64,000 nt of DNA from Marchantia polymorpha subsp. ruderalis (GCA_037833965.1 AP031353.1:6450501-6514500); one strand, 5' to 3'. Numbered from the stretch's first letter, positions 23,546 to 37,322 are shown. Numbers and translations: made by a program. Notes: generated by a model not told the origin, from the letters alone.

Positions 23546-26500
23546 ATGGCGGGGAAATCGGTACCTTTCGGAAATGAGCCGGTAGAAGGTGTAGTAACGA
23601 TCTTGAAAAAGAAGCGAGACTACAAAGTTTGCAATCGTATGGCAGAAGGCAAACGACCACTATATGCCATCACCTTCAATTTTCTGGACTCGCGTTTCTT
23701 CAGCTTGTTTGCCACTGCTGGCGGCAATCGGGTAAAGTCTAAGTCTCTCTCTGTCTGGAAGGAACACTAATACACTACCCAGAGCGATATATATCAACAT
23801 CTAATATAGTGGCTTAGTTCAGTCAGCTTGGTTCTTCATCAAAACACTTTCACCTTTTTTGTTTTCTGCTGGAGATCTTCAGTGTGCATATTTAGAGTTC
23901 TGTCACCCTTTTCCTAAAAATTGCATCAGTATCTATCAATGTTCCTCCATCCGCGACATGACAATACTCTTGAAGTATGTCGATGACATCAGCTTTTGCC
24001 CGTAAATTTTCCTCCTTTATGATGAAAACGTTTCATGAATTTGGAAACTTTGCAATCCTGATCAATTTCTGCTCCCTCCAATTTGAGACAGGTTCCTGTA
24101 TACTCCGGTATGAAGTTATTGTTAAGAGTAATCATATTCAGTTTTGGGATGTTCAGGACTGAGAGGCATAAGAGTTTTCTTCTCGTGCAATTATCCGCAG
24201 ACAATAGATCCTTATAGCTTTCACAGGGGTTTTATCTAAAACATTTCATTTTCATTGACGGTTGTTTACTGCTACAGGTGACTGTGTACGATTGCCTAGA
24301 AGGAGGGGCGATTGGGATCCTTCAGGCTTATGTCGACGAAGATGTAAGATTTTTTACTAAGAATTTTATTCACAATTTATTAAGACTCCGCTGCCACAGA
24401 TCTTGTTGGAACCGACTGAAAGGAATTTTCTTGCTCACTAGCTACTAGTTTTCTGCTTACTTGTGCTTGGTTTTGGTTTCGAAAATTCCTTCCACTAATT
24501 CAATCTTCACTGACTCATATAGATGAATTTGTTGTGCAGAAAGACGAATCATTCTACACTGTCTGCTGGGCATCTGACAACGCAGGGACTCCTTTGTTGG
24601 TCGCTAGTGGGAGCAATGGCGTCATTAGAATTATTGACTGTAGCACAGAGAATCTATTGAGGGTTTGTGGACATAACGAACATCTCAAAGTTATCAAATA
24701 GCCTGAAGTTCCTCTTGACCACTTGAACCTCTTTATTATTCTCAAGATATGGAAACATACAACCTGGTGACTTTCTATTCTGCCTAAGTTTGCCGTTGAT
24801 TCTGTTGATTGGCAGAGTCTTTTGGGGCATGGCGATTCTGTGAATGAACTTCGAACACAGTCCATGAAGCCTAGCCTTGTAGTATCGGCAAGCAAGGTGA
24901 GAAATTACTAAGAAAGTCAAGGCCTGACCATAAATTCTTACATTGCCAGTGATGCAACTCCATACTGATGAACTTCATATCTTGTATATCCAGGATGAAT
25001 CATTACGACTCTGGAATGTTACCACCAATGTGTGTATCCTCATACTGGCTGGTGCCGGAGGTCATCGTAACGAGGTCCTCAGTGTGGTACGCTCTATTTG
25101 AATTTTGCACTTACTTTCCAGCCTGCATTGATAGCTTTGTAAAATTCTCAAGTGTAACAGTCCATAAAGGGAACAGCTATGAGTGTATGAGTGCTGTTTT
25201 GGCCCTCCTACTTGCCGAAAGCTTTAAAGGACTGGCAGCTGTTATACGTCTGTTGTGTTTCTCGTAGGATTTTCATCCATCTGATGTGAATCAAATCGCG
25301 AGCTGCGGGATGGACAATACCATCAAAATTTGGAACATTAAAGGTATCAATTAGTAAATCTCTAATTAAAGACTATTTACCATTTGCCTGCCAAATCATT
25401 TCTGCATGCAATACCAAGAGTGTATTTGCTAGCTATTCTCTGGCTTTCTGTATCTCTCGTTGATGGAGATCCCTGAAGAACTATGTATGCATATGTCTGG
25501 ATGTATCAGATTTTTGGGTGTATGTTGAGAAGTCATTCTCGTGGACCGACTCACCATCAACGTTTCCCACTAAATATGTGCAATTTCCTGTAAGTTCAAC
25601 TTCATCCTTTTTGTCTTGCCTCGAGGAAAGTTTCATCGAAAACGAAGTGCACACAGAATATATTGGACTTTGTGATGAACTTTCTTATTATGTTTATTTC
25701 ACTTTAAGTTTATAAAGTAGAAATTTTGGTAACTTCATTTACAACAAGCGCATCTAGGAAGGTGTAATGAGTTTACATATAGATCAGTCGAGCAGCCCCC
25801 CATTTTAATAGCTAAAGTATCGTTTGACAGGTCTTCAATGCTTTGGTTCACTCTAACTATGTGGACTGCACCCGCTGGCTGGGGGATTTCATCCTTTCGA
25901 AGGTATGTCTTTGCTTTTGCTGATATTAGCAAATATTCTGTCAATATTTGTTTGACAAAGATCTTTTTAAGAAGAGACCAGTGGGTACAGATGAGGTCAG
26001 GTTTTACTTAAGATGAAGCTGGAGTAACATTTCGTGTAGGGATCTGAAAGCAGCTACAACAGGTGGTCTAAACCCATTGTGATGTACCGGTGTAATCTGC
26101 AGGGTATGTTGACACGAATGATCTACAATAAGTCCTAAGTAACCAGAAAATGTAGAAAACGACTCAAGTACAGGTGGTTCAAAACATCGCAATATCAATT
26201 CTTATATTTTACCTCTTTCCTTAAGTAGTGCTCTTAACATGTGCAGAGTGTTGACAATGAGATCGTTTTGTGGGAGCCTATGTTCAAAGAACACGGAACA
26301 GAGGTAAGATTGCGGTCAGATGCGAAGTGTGTATAATGCTCTATTCAGGAGGCGTGACTGTCTTGAAGTTTTCATCTCGTGTCAGTGGACAATCTTTTAT
26401 GACACATTTCTATTGTTGTAGGGAGTCGTGGACATACTTCAAAAGTATCCTGTTCCCGAATGCGACATCTGGTTTATCAAGTTCTCCTGCGATTTTTCTT

Positions 26501-27328
26501 TCAACACCCTCGCCATAGGTGACTTAACGTCATCCTTTATCTTGCTTGTGCAACAGAGTTGATGTAGATATTTTCAGTTAAACTGCTACGAGCTGCATAA
26601 GGAAAATGATTTCCATTTGTACAGGTAATCGAGAGGGCAAAATATATGTTTGGGAGCCACAAGCAAGTCCCCCAAATCTGCTCGCGAAGTAAGAGGACCT
26701 CAACCTTGTTAGTTTTGCGTTCTTTCCTTCCAAGTCAGTGTTGCACAGTTGTACTTCCAGTACAAATCAGGTGTGTTCTGTACATCTTTGACCGCGCTAT
26801 CTATTTTTGATGCAACATTTAGAGTGTGTTGATATACAGGTTGTGTGCCAGTGGTTGCAAGTCCCCAATTCGACAGACCGCTACATCATATGATGGAAGG
26901 TAAGTTACATATGCCTCTCGTGATGTTCTTGCAAACCTTAAGAATATTAAACTGCGCGATTGAATATATTGCCCTCCGACAACTTTAGTTTGAAGTCATG
27001 ACCAAGCAGGATTGTATCTGAAGTTCATGTGGAGTATGAATTTATATCGTATGTGTTGAGAACGCAGCAACACGAATTAGCTAGCTCATATCATATAATT
27101 GTCTTGTAGTTACCTTAGAGTTACTTCCCTTGTAAATGAAAGTCGAAGAAGTTTGTCATTCATAACTGCAATTTTCAAAATATGTTTAGTATTTGAAAGG
27201 AAGGCATGGACTTTTCGCTACCTTGACCGATGTCGTGTATCTTCAGTATCATCTTGTGCTGCTGTGAGGACGGTACAATATGGAGGTGGGATGCTGTTGC
27301 ACCTATAGGTCCAACCAACCTGCATTAG
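23546..27328 (+). CDS. FIE: FIE/EED, WD40 subunit of Polycomb Repressive Complex 2
   Basis: Thirteen exons join to an uninterrupted 378-aa protein: 23546-23731, 24278-24343, 24540-24662, 24816-24896, 24994-25086, 25268-25343, 25510-25589, 25831-25902, 26247-26303, 26422-26518, 26625-26688, 26840-26899, 27247-27328. All junctions are GT-AG and in phase. The product follows plant FIE from end to end: [20 protein letters not shown] and [17 protein letters not shown] at the N-terminus, [112 protein letters not shown], and a C-terminal DGTIWRWD. These are the blades of a seven-bladed WD40 propeller. In other organisms EED/FIE binds the E(z) histone H3K27 methyltransferase and reads trimethylated H3K27; nuclear. 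Arabidopsis FIE is 369 aa by recollection, so the length fits. The ATG at 23546 was chosen because it directly precedes conserved text. I see no break. Confidence 0.95.
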
Positions 27329-30300
27329 CGAAGGTATGTACTTTCGTTCATTCATCAAAATTTACAGTTTTCTGGGTTGTTTTAAGTTAATCACGATCAA
27401 CTTCTTGCAGTCAACCTAATGCTTGTATAAAACATAAATGAACCCAGATCCAGTAAGGCCGATCAGGCTAGGAAAGGTATGTAAGCGTCAAAGTATGAGC
27501 AGAGAGTTGCCACGCAGGTAGGTGAAGAGTACTAGAGGTTCAGTTTATCTACAAGTAGTCTTGTCCTTTGACTACTTGGTAATATCCATCTTCTGTTATA
27601 TTCTTGTTGATGAAGGTTGACATTTCAAACCTAAGGAAATTTAGTAACTTTTAGGATCCAGCTTCAAGATGTTTATGTGAGACTCCTAAGCCGGGATCAT
27701 TAAGTGTATAGATTAGACGTGACCAGAATATGATCAACAACAGCGTTGCGCTTAGTTTCAAATTGTTCCCGCTATGTATAGCATTTCTCTTCACGTCTGT
27801 CTGATCTCCTTATTTTACGATTTATGGAGATTTTCTTGTGCATGAACATTGAAGAATTGTCACCCATTACATGTGTGATTCTTTTCATCACACAAGAGAT
27901 AGCGAATCTCAATTATATCGAGAGCATCGGTGTGTGCTTATATAAGGAGCCTTCTTGACAACACAACTTTACGATCCGTGACTAAGCTGTATCGTTGCCA
28001 AGTGGTGGTACAGATACTACACAAAGATCGTGTGATTGCTGTTGATCAGACTGGCATTAGATTCTGCACTAGGAAGGCGAAAGCAACCAAAGTGTACCAG
28101 TAAATATACATGGACATGCTTGAAATTGGAGATGGATGGAACTGTCGATGAGCTCGAATATCAGAGTAAAGGCAGTTAGTATCATAAGCCTTTTGAGTTT
28201 TCATTACAATTGGCAACTTGTTTGCAGCGTGACTTGGCAGAAGCTATCCAAAGCATAGTCTCAATATTTTAGCCTCATTTCGCCACTATAGCTATTATCA
28301 GTTTCCTATACATTCAGGACTTCCCATGGCTCCCTTGTCTTCCGGGTTGAACTATGTTTGGACTCTTTCGGCATCTCCTGTGTCTCTAAAGGGGTTTCGT
28401 GTTACAGATACAGTGTTTCTGTACTAGTAGGATAGACTTAGGATTTTTTGAAAGACGGCTTTAGTTTTGACACAATTTCCGAGCAGAATATGACTGAAGG
28501 TTACCCAGAGAAATAAGATTTTGTACCTTATTTCTCGGCCAATTGTAAAATTGCAGAAAGTGATCTTTGCGAGTCCAAGTGGAAACAAAAAAGATGGGAA
28601 GACACATTAAGATGTACAAGAGTGATTATTTGAACCTAGCCCCTAGTATCTCCCTTCGGGGCAGGGCTCGAAGGGAGCAGGGTTCGAATAACTAGGGGCA
28701 GGGTTCGAATTGTTTATAAACAAAACTCCATGACATTTATTATAGAATTACTGCTATCAAATAATCTAGTGGGATTAGCTTTGTATAAAACTTATTTGTG
28801 TTCATTGTAGAGTATTATGTTACCACAATTAGAGAGGTTAACGAATGGAATTATCATCATAACTCACTTCATTTCCAAGGGTCTAAGTACAATTCATATA
28901 GTGAACAAACTGCACTGCGTATAGCATCACTCTCGATTTTTTTACATTTCTGCACATTGGTGTTGTGAAATTTAGCCATATCTCTTGCAAACTTTTTTCT
29001 GTTCAATGGTTTGCATCAAAAGCCAATTTCCGTTTCATGAGTAAACACCACACTTGAAACTAAACTTATAAGAAAGTCTCATTTTACGTCTCGATATATT
29101 ACAGTGTATAGTATTTAAAGATTGCTCGCAAGATTGAAGTTAACCTAAAGTACTGGCCAGAATGGTATTTTTTGTAACTGCAGTAGTTTGTTCGAATATG
29201 CTCCCTCGAAGCTATTTCTGCGACTTACTTCAGGCCTATATTGCATTTGGATATTTTCGAGCTTTCGAACTCGAGTTCCCGTAGTCCAGCTGATGGATTC
29301 TTGTGGCTAATGTTAGAAAGTGGATGTATGTACAACGTAAGCATGCTTCGCAAAGTGCATTGTATTTCGTAGGTACGAACTTCTTTCTTGACAAGACTAA
29401 AATACCTAGAACTACTTTCAATGATCATTACCATATTCGTAATGATCAAAATACATGGAAGTATCATACATCAATTCTATGAAATGAACGACGAGATATA
29501 AAACAGGAGTCTCATATTCTGGCAAAGATAGATGATAAATGCTGAAGATGCTAACAGAAATAATGTTTTATAGTCTAGAATTGGTGATCTAGAGGCCCAA
29601 CAGATGATCAGAACACGAACGTACTGGCATTCGGTTTAGGCTATTTTAGACAATATAAGAAAAAAGATTTCATCCTCTATCTGGTAAACATGTCCTGAAC
29701 ACACTTGAAATTAAGGAGGGAAGAAGTGAAAAGTTTCAAACATGTTTCGACCTAAAACTTTATTATGGATTGATTATAGATGAAATCCGTGTGAAAGATG
29801 AGATTGACATTCAGTAGGTTGTACTACAATTATGCAATTTGTGCATCTTCATACCCAAGATTATCAAAATGTCAAAAACTTCAATGTTAAACAGTGATAA
29901 GATAAAATAACACCCACTGTACTTACTTAAACATGATGCAATCGTCAGTGCATCCCTCCAGCTGACTGGGGCCGGAGGAAATGACACCTGCATTAGAATT
30001 AAAACCAAGAGGAATATTATTAAAAAGAGTGTGAAACATAGGATCCGGGTAAGAAAACTATAACATGATATTTCCAGATGGATAACATCTGCATAAGCCT
30101 TGCGATTGGGGGTGAAGAAATAATTAAGTTAAACAAAAACCAACGGTTTCTTCAGAGGCTTAGGCAGGGACATTGCAAATTGATATGAACGAGAAAGCTA
30201 AATGTGTCAAATAAGCACTTAGAAAAATCCGTCAACACCTCAAGCCTACTGGCAAACATTAGTGTAAGTCTTTAACTTGTACAATCATAGGGGAAAAATC

Positions 30301-31461
30301 TCCCCGTGACTGCACCATTTAGAAGTCCATTTAGTGGTATGAAATTGAAACACATGCATCTGGACACCTGGAATAGTAGTACATATTTTGAGATGTGAAC
30401 GTCGAGGTGCGATTATGATATCGTTAGTGCGTGTGACAACTTTGTGTTTGAAAATTGTTCCCTTAAAGACTTACATTTGATTGCGGCTACGCATCTAATA
30501 TTGAAGATTTATTCTTTGAATAATGCAGTGAACCCTCTGTGGATAAATAAAAACATTAGTTCACATAGATCATCAGTTTTCATCATCAATCATAAGACCA
30601 TGAAGAACTGTATACACCACTTAAACGATCAATAGTTATCATTCAGTTCAGTCAGTTGGCAAATGTAATGCCTAAATGTTTTAGACGCAACTAGAGGTTT
30701 ACGACTACAATCTTGTAAAATTTTTACTAATGTCACTTATCTTCTGGCATAATTATCTTTCAAGTATGAAACGTACCGAGCATATAGATTGTTTTAGATA
30801 ATGCATCAATGAAGAATTAGGATTAGGACAAGATAATATTGTTTCCCAAAATAAGGGAAAGATATGCTAAAATAGTTGATGTCCTCGAGCTATAATTTTA
30901 AATCCAGTGCTTATCTTCTTTTCTTTCTTAATAATATCGAAATATGGTTCTCATCTCCTTCTTATTTTCTAAGATCAGGAGTATAGACAATACCATGTAA
31001 CCAAAGAAAGATAGAGACAGTGCTGGTAAAGTTTTTACATGTTTTCACCAAACGAAGGTTGTAGACGCCAGCAGTATAACGGTTGAGGCATACATTAAAA
31101 GATGTGGTTGTCCATTTTTCGTCAATTTGATGGGCTGAGTTTTTCTAGTCCACTAATGCCAAGCGACAAATCATGCTGCAATTCATAATATCTCATATTG
31201 TTTCAAGACATAAGAGATATCAATGGAGTTTTCAAACCGTGACGTGGTTGACAAGAGTCCGTGGTTGCAACTCCTGCTCCACGGCGTAAAGTCTCCAGTT
31301 CGGCAAGACAGGAAACGGGAACTGCAATCTCGACCGAAATCGTGATTAAGCGGGGGTTTACTAACGAGGAGGTTGTGCTGGTCTCTGGAGTAGAATCTGT
31401 TGTCTTCGGTCAGCAACAATTGATTTGGAGATCGATCAAGAGCGGAGCGGGTGAGAGCACG
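27329..31461. other. Intergenic between FIE and prefoldin 6
   Basis: It begins with the FIE 3' UTR (extent unknown) and ends with the prefoldin promoter/leader. Small frames such as 29225-29467 (minus) and 30444-30635 (plus) have no recognised features. A nested hairpin with three GCAGGGYTCGAA repeats lies at 28630-28709 (listed separately). I see no other gene. Confidence 0.5.
28630..28709. repeat. Nested foldback with triplicated GCAGGGYTCGAA motif
   Basis: Outer arms 28630-28647 and 28691-28708 are complementary at 15 of 18 positions. Inside them CTCCCTTCG (28650-28658) pairs perfectly with CGAAGGGAG (28669-28677). GCAGGGCTCGAA or GCAGGGTTCGAA occurs three times (28661, 28678, 28698). The TTCGAA core resembles a tRNA T-loop, but no tRNA cloverleaf forms. 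Probably a small foldback element. Confidence 0.55.
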
Positions 31462-34185
31462 ATGGCGGCAGCTAAGAAGGAGCTGCAGCAGCAATTGGAA
31501 ACCCAAGTGAGCGCTCTGTCCAAGATTCAAAAAGGTCAGCAACCGATTTTTTTCTCGGAATGTTTCTCAAATTCCACGTTCGGAAGGAATTTATGTTTCT
31601 GTTCAAAATGCTGAAGTCGAACGAGTGACTACGTGCGCGTCTGATCGAAATTTTAGGAGATCTTTTTGAAATAGACACTTTTTAATTTGATTCATTGAAC
31701 CCTGTACATTCTTGGCAACATAAAGAGCACCCGTTTCCAAGCAAGGCCAGCAATCGTAGTCTCATAAAAGTTCAAATGTGTAATGTTCAATATTGGCCGC
31801 ATATAGGTCATTTCCTTTGCATGAGCTGCTCACTCTAGCCTGTTGAATAGGTAGTGATTTGTCGGTTGCGAGTGGAGTTGGTTCTACGCTAGCGGGTTTG
31901 ATATCTTGAATGTGTTGCTCGTGGTTTGCTGATCACAGATATCACAAAGAATCATCAGGTGCGGCGACAATACACCATCCAGCATGGAGAAAACGAAATG
32001 GTTCAAAAGGTTGGTAACTTCCTTCCAGTAAGAGCTGTTTAGATGTTGGAATCAGATTTTTCAGGGAGGTATATCCTGCGAGGACTAATATCTGGCATTT
32101 TCGTGGATCTGTTTTCTCTGAGAAATTTTTATGGCGTAAAAAAGCTGCAAACAGCAAGAGTAGTTGTGTGATCATAGTTTGTAGTACAACCGCGGGATGA
32201 TAGAACCGAATCCACCATACTGAATCGGAGAAGCTAGCTCAAATAATTATTGCTCACCATTACCCCAGAAGTTTGTTGATCTTTACAGCTCTCCAGTGGA
32301 TACACGGTGGCTAGCCAAGTCCTGTTTGAATCAGGTTTAGGAGATTGTGAGGACATCGAACCTTTGTATCCAAGGTAGTGCTACAGCAGCACATAAGGGA
32401 AGGAATGGCACAGCCTCCCGCATTCACCTATGAACCGATCCCCTCGACCATAATCAGTACCTTCTGGGTTGCACATGCTTGAATACCTTGTTGGAAACCA
32501 AGTGTCCGACTGTCACTATTTCCTGAATGAAAGCTCAGTTTACAAAAGCATTGGTTTGCCGTTCTTGTTCTCGCGCGAAACTCTTGCTGCATACAGAAGA
32601 AACCTGTTGCAGCATATTCTTGAGTTGGTAGATTTTTGATTGTATGGTATGTAAACTAAGCAGCCTAGACCCAGGTATGATACAGTGAAAAGCACCATCT
32701 ACGGGACAAAGGGAAGAATGTTGCAAACAACTGCCAACTGGAAACATGATAGTGTGTAATCTTTAACATGCATCAGTAGTGAAGTAGTCATCATATTGCT
32801 CTGAACTACTCTACATAAATCTATTGCTATGTCCCATCACTACTACTGGAAATCTTCTTTACTTGCTCTTCGCTCGCTTTTTGTACCCTAAACTTCTAAT
32901 CACTATAACCACACTCCCTTATAGGACACCAACTTTTGTCTTTACAGTTACCAAGAGTCTTGATGTTCTGCTTTGCATGATCTACGGACTGTTTGGTCAT
33001 ATCGAGTCTTCTGCTGTTTGCCGGTTTTAACGTACAATTCACAGTCTCAAAGTCTTATAGGTTCGGTGTATATCCCAGAGCTCATTTCGAGTGTCTTAAC
33101 TGCTTTCATGTTTTCAGATATCCTGGTACTAATTGGAGATGATCACATAGTACTAACCAGTAGGCTTGAAACGAGCAGGAACTGGAGTTACTGGATGATG
33201 AGGCAAACGTGTTCAAACTTATCGGCCCAGTCTTGGTAAAGCAGGATTTGGTGGAAGCAAAGGCTAATGTGAGCAAACGAATTGAGTACATAACCGCAGA
33301 GCTGTAAGCTGCTACCTTTCATGCCGATATTTGGGGTTTTTATAATCAAGCCATATATTTAATCTTGATCCATGTTTTAACCTAGGTTTGAATAGGTTTG
33401 AATAGGTTTATATATTTGTATGAGATCTTTCTCCATATATTTGTATGAGATCTTTCTCCGTCACCAAGACAGTTCGTACGAGTTCTGACACATGAAACTT
33501 GATAATCTGACCTTCCGAATTTTTGGACAGCAAGCGCTTGGATGTAACATTGAAAAATCTCGAGGAGTCACAAACTTCGAAACGTGAAGAGGTTTTTTCT
33601 TGACCTTTATCTACTTAATAACTACCCGGCTCCTGTATACCTTCTGCTGACTTTCTTTAAGCCGATGTTTTTTGGTATAACTAAAGTCGTTTCATAAGAG
33701 ATGACTAAAGTTTCATTTCTAACACCTATGTCTCAGATGGACGTAGATGTTGGAAATTCTTAGTATTTTATGAGCTATGACCTACTTTGTGCAGTGCTGA
33801 GTACCTTCTGTGAGTGAGATGATGAATAATTTGCACGAAGTTCGTAGTGTTTTACGTCAGTGCAGACGATGGACAAGCGTTTAAGACGTTTAAAGCGTTT
33901 AAAAGAATTTTGATTTTTAAAATGACAGACTGAATTGTAGTTAAATTGTCTATTTGAGAGTCTTGTGAACCGTACTACAATACTGAAAATATTCTTGAAG
34001 ATTCGGCTATCATTTCAGTTGAAGCTCTAAGCTTTACACTACAATGTTGGTGTTATATGAACCTGGTGTATATTCTGTATTGAAGACTATGAGAACATGT
34101 ATATCATGTGTGGTTTTTATTGTGACAGGTCATGAAGCTACAACAGAGAATTCAAGCCGGCAACCCTGGAAAAGGGCGGCCTTAA
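31462..34185 (+). CDS. PFD6: Prefoldin subunit 6 (beta-type)
   Basis: Five exons: 31462-31534, 31939-32009, 33179-33303, 33531-33591, 34129-34185, with GT-AG junctions in consistent phase, giving 128 aa and ending in TAA. The start is a strong ATG context (A at -3, G at +4). The protein has the beta-prefoldin layout: an N-terminal coiled-coil helix (MAAAKKELQQQLETQVSALS), KNHQVRRQYTIQHGENEMVQ, the conserved turn/hairpin core DDEANVFKLIGPVLVKQDLV then EAKANVSKRIEYITAEL, and a second helix KRLDVTLKNLEESQTSKREE ending in VMKLQQRIQ. By family knowledge it is one of four beta subunits of the hexameric cytosolic prefoldin, which hands nascent tubulin and actin to the CCT chaperonin. Length is close to the Arabidopsis protein. 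The second intron (1169 bases) is the largest; the third contains a 25-bp tandem duplication. Confidence 0.95.
33410..33459. repeat. Perfect 25-bp tandem duplication in PFD6 intron 3
   Basis: The 25-base unit at 33410-33434 (starting ATATATTTGTATGAG) is followed directly by an identical copy at 33435-33459. It is preceded by two to three copies of the decamer AGGTTTGAAT (33384-33407). Identity of the copies implies a recent slippage event. Confidence 0.85.
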
Positions 34186-34212
34186 ACCTTTATTAAGACC
34201 TCATTACAGGTC

Positions 34213-34279
34213 GATGGTCTCGAACTCGCTGGCCAGTTCTTGTGATTGCCCTGGTAGTCTACCATCTGAGTACCCACCA
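34213..34279 (-). repeat. tRNA-like remnant, possible SINE head
   Basis: On the minus strand TACTCAGATGGTAGAC (ending at 34272) closely matches the D-arm / A-box of the tRNA-Ala found at 50070 (TAGCTCAGATGGTAGAGC). AGTTCGAGACC (about 34226-34216) matches the B-box consensus at most positions. The spacing is about 45 bases, as in real tRNA genes. The T-stem and acceptor do not pair, so it is not a functional tRNA. It may be a tRNA-derived SINE head or a decayed tRNA copy. Confidence 0.35.
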
Positions 34280-37200
34280 CTGCAGTATCTTGCGCATTCC
34301 TGCTCAGATTGTCTTAACGGGTAATTAGTTTACGGAGGAGGCATATATCTAGCAGTGTGAAGCTTCACCACTGTCACGAATACAATTTTCATACTACCTC
34401 CTTGGGTTCGCAAGGTTCAAATACAGGTGAATCCGGACGTTGTGTAGAAACTTGATAATGCTTTATGATGCCCATTGGTGGATACTGCTGGCGTAGCAAA
34501 GCAGCGCCAACGAAAGCAATTTAGAGAGAGATCAGGAGTTGTCTTCATGAGCCGAGCTCATTTTGTATTCCTCGAGAGGTGTAGTTTTGAGAGTGCGTAG
34601 CCCTAAGTTTCTCGCTTATTCTTATGGACGAAATACTAAGCCGTGTTTTCCTCTCCTTGCTGGCTTAGACATTTTGTAAATATAAACAAGTGTCACATGC
34701 GCACTACTCAGATTGTCAGAAACGATGTCAATGTCACAACCTATGTGTGCGTTCTGCCGATCTACGATGCTGTAGGGCCCGTTCGATGTGATATTTGTTT
34801 GTATTTTAATCAACTGTAGATCCCTAAAAAATGGGCTCCAAGTAATCTTTGTCATTGATAATAAACTAGGCCACGATTATGAGGAAGTGACAGTTACAAG
34901 ACATACAAGATGTACTATATATGCTGGATTGCGGAATGTACCATATGAGCTCTCAAAAGTTTTTCTCGTTCCTCACCAATTGTACAATAGGATTACGTAA
35001 AAGTATATGAATTTATAGTTTGAGAATGCATTACTTTCTATGAGGACATTGCTTGTACATTTTAGTTTCATTTACGCCCTTCGATTTGGCAAGAATGCAT
35101 GATCTTGTAGCCTGGTTCTATTATGCATAATGACTTTTCAAACTATTTCCTTAACATTTCAATGCAAAGCAGTTTTGCATTGACTTCATCAATCGAACTA
35201 AAGGCTTAGTATATATCGAACTATTTATTACATCAATACATTGTACATTGCATATGACTTGGAGCACATGTCTATGAAATCATGATTTTATTGGCTAATG
35301 ATGCCTGCTATGGCAAAGAGAGCTTAGATATTCCACATAATATCACCATCATTTGCCTCGGATTAGAAGTCGTTAAAATCAAATCAAATCAAGCTCTTCA
35401 CCGATGATAACGCGATCTCTCTCTATTGGTGAACGTTGTTGCTACACAGCACATGAATAAATTTGGGATGTTTATCACTTTTAAAGATGGTATGTGAATG
35501 GAATGACAAACACCAATATCTCCAAGTGTAATGGTTTAACAAAACATCAATAATTTCTTATTTGAACTTTAAAATTACAGGGAGATTCTGTTTCATCAAG
35601 TTTGATAGGACATTTGATAATCTACCATACTAAATTACATGAGTTAATATAAATTTTAAGCGTATTATAGTTTAATTAAATCATGCACAGTTGACTCTAA
35701 TTCTGCTTAGAGAAATGACTATTGAAATTTATAATAATCGTATCATTTGATGTGATTGTTATTTAATCCTTATGTTCATACACACAATTGACTTAGATAT
35801 TTGAAAGCTAAGATACAAAAATTTATATTTTCCGTTTTGATTCTATTGTAAATACTTAAACCCCTAGCTCCATTTTAATTCTTTGATTTCGTCACTCCAT
35901 GATTTGAATAGATCTTCGAACCTAGTTTCTACATTACATGGTACACTTTGAACTTATTCACTTCCTATTCTTTACATTCAAAAATCATGAACATCAGGGC
36001 TTAGGGTGCAAATAATTTTTCATTTCAGATCCTTGAATGTCGGATTTCCGCTAAGGGCGAAATGGCTATATGGTTATTAAACGGATCATCAAGACTATAC
36101 TATCTAACAACGATAAGAGCCCATGGTTATTACAATTACAGTACTCGTATCTTGTGATGTGCCAAGTAGCAATACTTTTGAATCATAAGCAAATCCAACA
36201 ACGGCTTATCCCCAAGTCTTGCAATTTTCCCAGCATATACATAATCATGAGCATAGCCAAGAAGGAAAAAATAATCCACCGGTGGTCAGGGTAGGTGGCG
36301 AAGTCCCTATCCCTGGATTACTTTGCTCCAATTAGTCCTTGGTCCAACATGACTATGAGTTGGGTTCCTCATTTCTGTAACATCCTGCTTCGCCTTTACC
36401 ACAATATCTGATAGCATGTCATACATTTCTTCTTTTTAAACTGGTAACAAATATTGCATACATAAAATGAAGATTACAGCGACATATAACAATTAATTCT
36501 CAGGAATATAAGCATTAATTTGATATCAGAGGGGAGATTTATATTTTTTGAGAAACGAAATTTTATTCCTCGAAGCGTCATCTTATTTTTTTGATTTGTG
36601 CTGTCACAGGTGATTTTAGGAATGAAACTGATGAATATGAATATCCGAGAAAATATGCAAAAAAAATTATGCATATAAAAATGGATATTTATAAATCATT
36701 CATGTTTTCAAATTCGATTAGCTAGGAAAGGTTTCTAATGACATTGGATAAGTATAACCTGCCATATACAAATATACAAACATAAACTAAATTTCCTAAC
36801 TTGCCGTTCCCAATACGTGGGGGAAAAATTTAATGTGTGTAATGAGATAGGAGAGTAAGTCCTTTTAAGTTTTTGCAACCCATAAGTTGTTAAATAATAT
36901 ATTGTATATCTAGAAAGTAAGACAAACTAACCACGACCCATTCCTCAAGTTTTCTAAAAAGTTCATGACCCTTGGAAATTTTGGCTGCTATCCATGTTTT
37001 CCTGTTCTTGATAGAGAAAGCGGGGGACCCAACAACCAGCCAAAGAAACATAAAGAAAGGCTAATAAGCACATAATTACAATGCATGGGTTGATATAACT
37101 CTAGAATTTGACAGAATGGTGATAGGAGGTCCGTCGTGTCTACATAGATCTACAGACAAGGCATGGTAGGCTCTCATTGTCTTGTATTCTCTTTGGAATT

Positions 37201-37300
37201 CTTGATTTTCTTCTTATGGGCTGGCAGTTTTCAATGATTGATGTTAGATATTGTACTACAGTCAAAATATACATAGCCCTCTTTATATATAATGTATTTT

Positions 37301-37322
37301 TTATATATATATATATATATAT
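37301..37322. repeat. TA dinucleotide microsatellite
   Basis: About eleven uninterrupted TA units follow a run of T. Simple slippage-prone sequence in an intergenic region. Confidence 0.85.

Noticed and set aside
31183..31542. Minus-strand 119-codon frame over the start of prefoldin 6
   Set aside because: It is antisense to PFD6 exon 1 and its leader; the plus-strand protein is clearly conserved.
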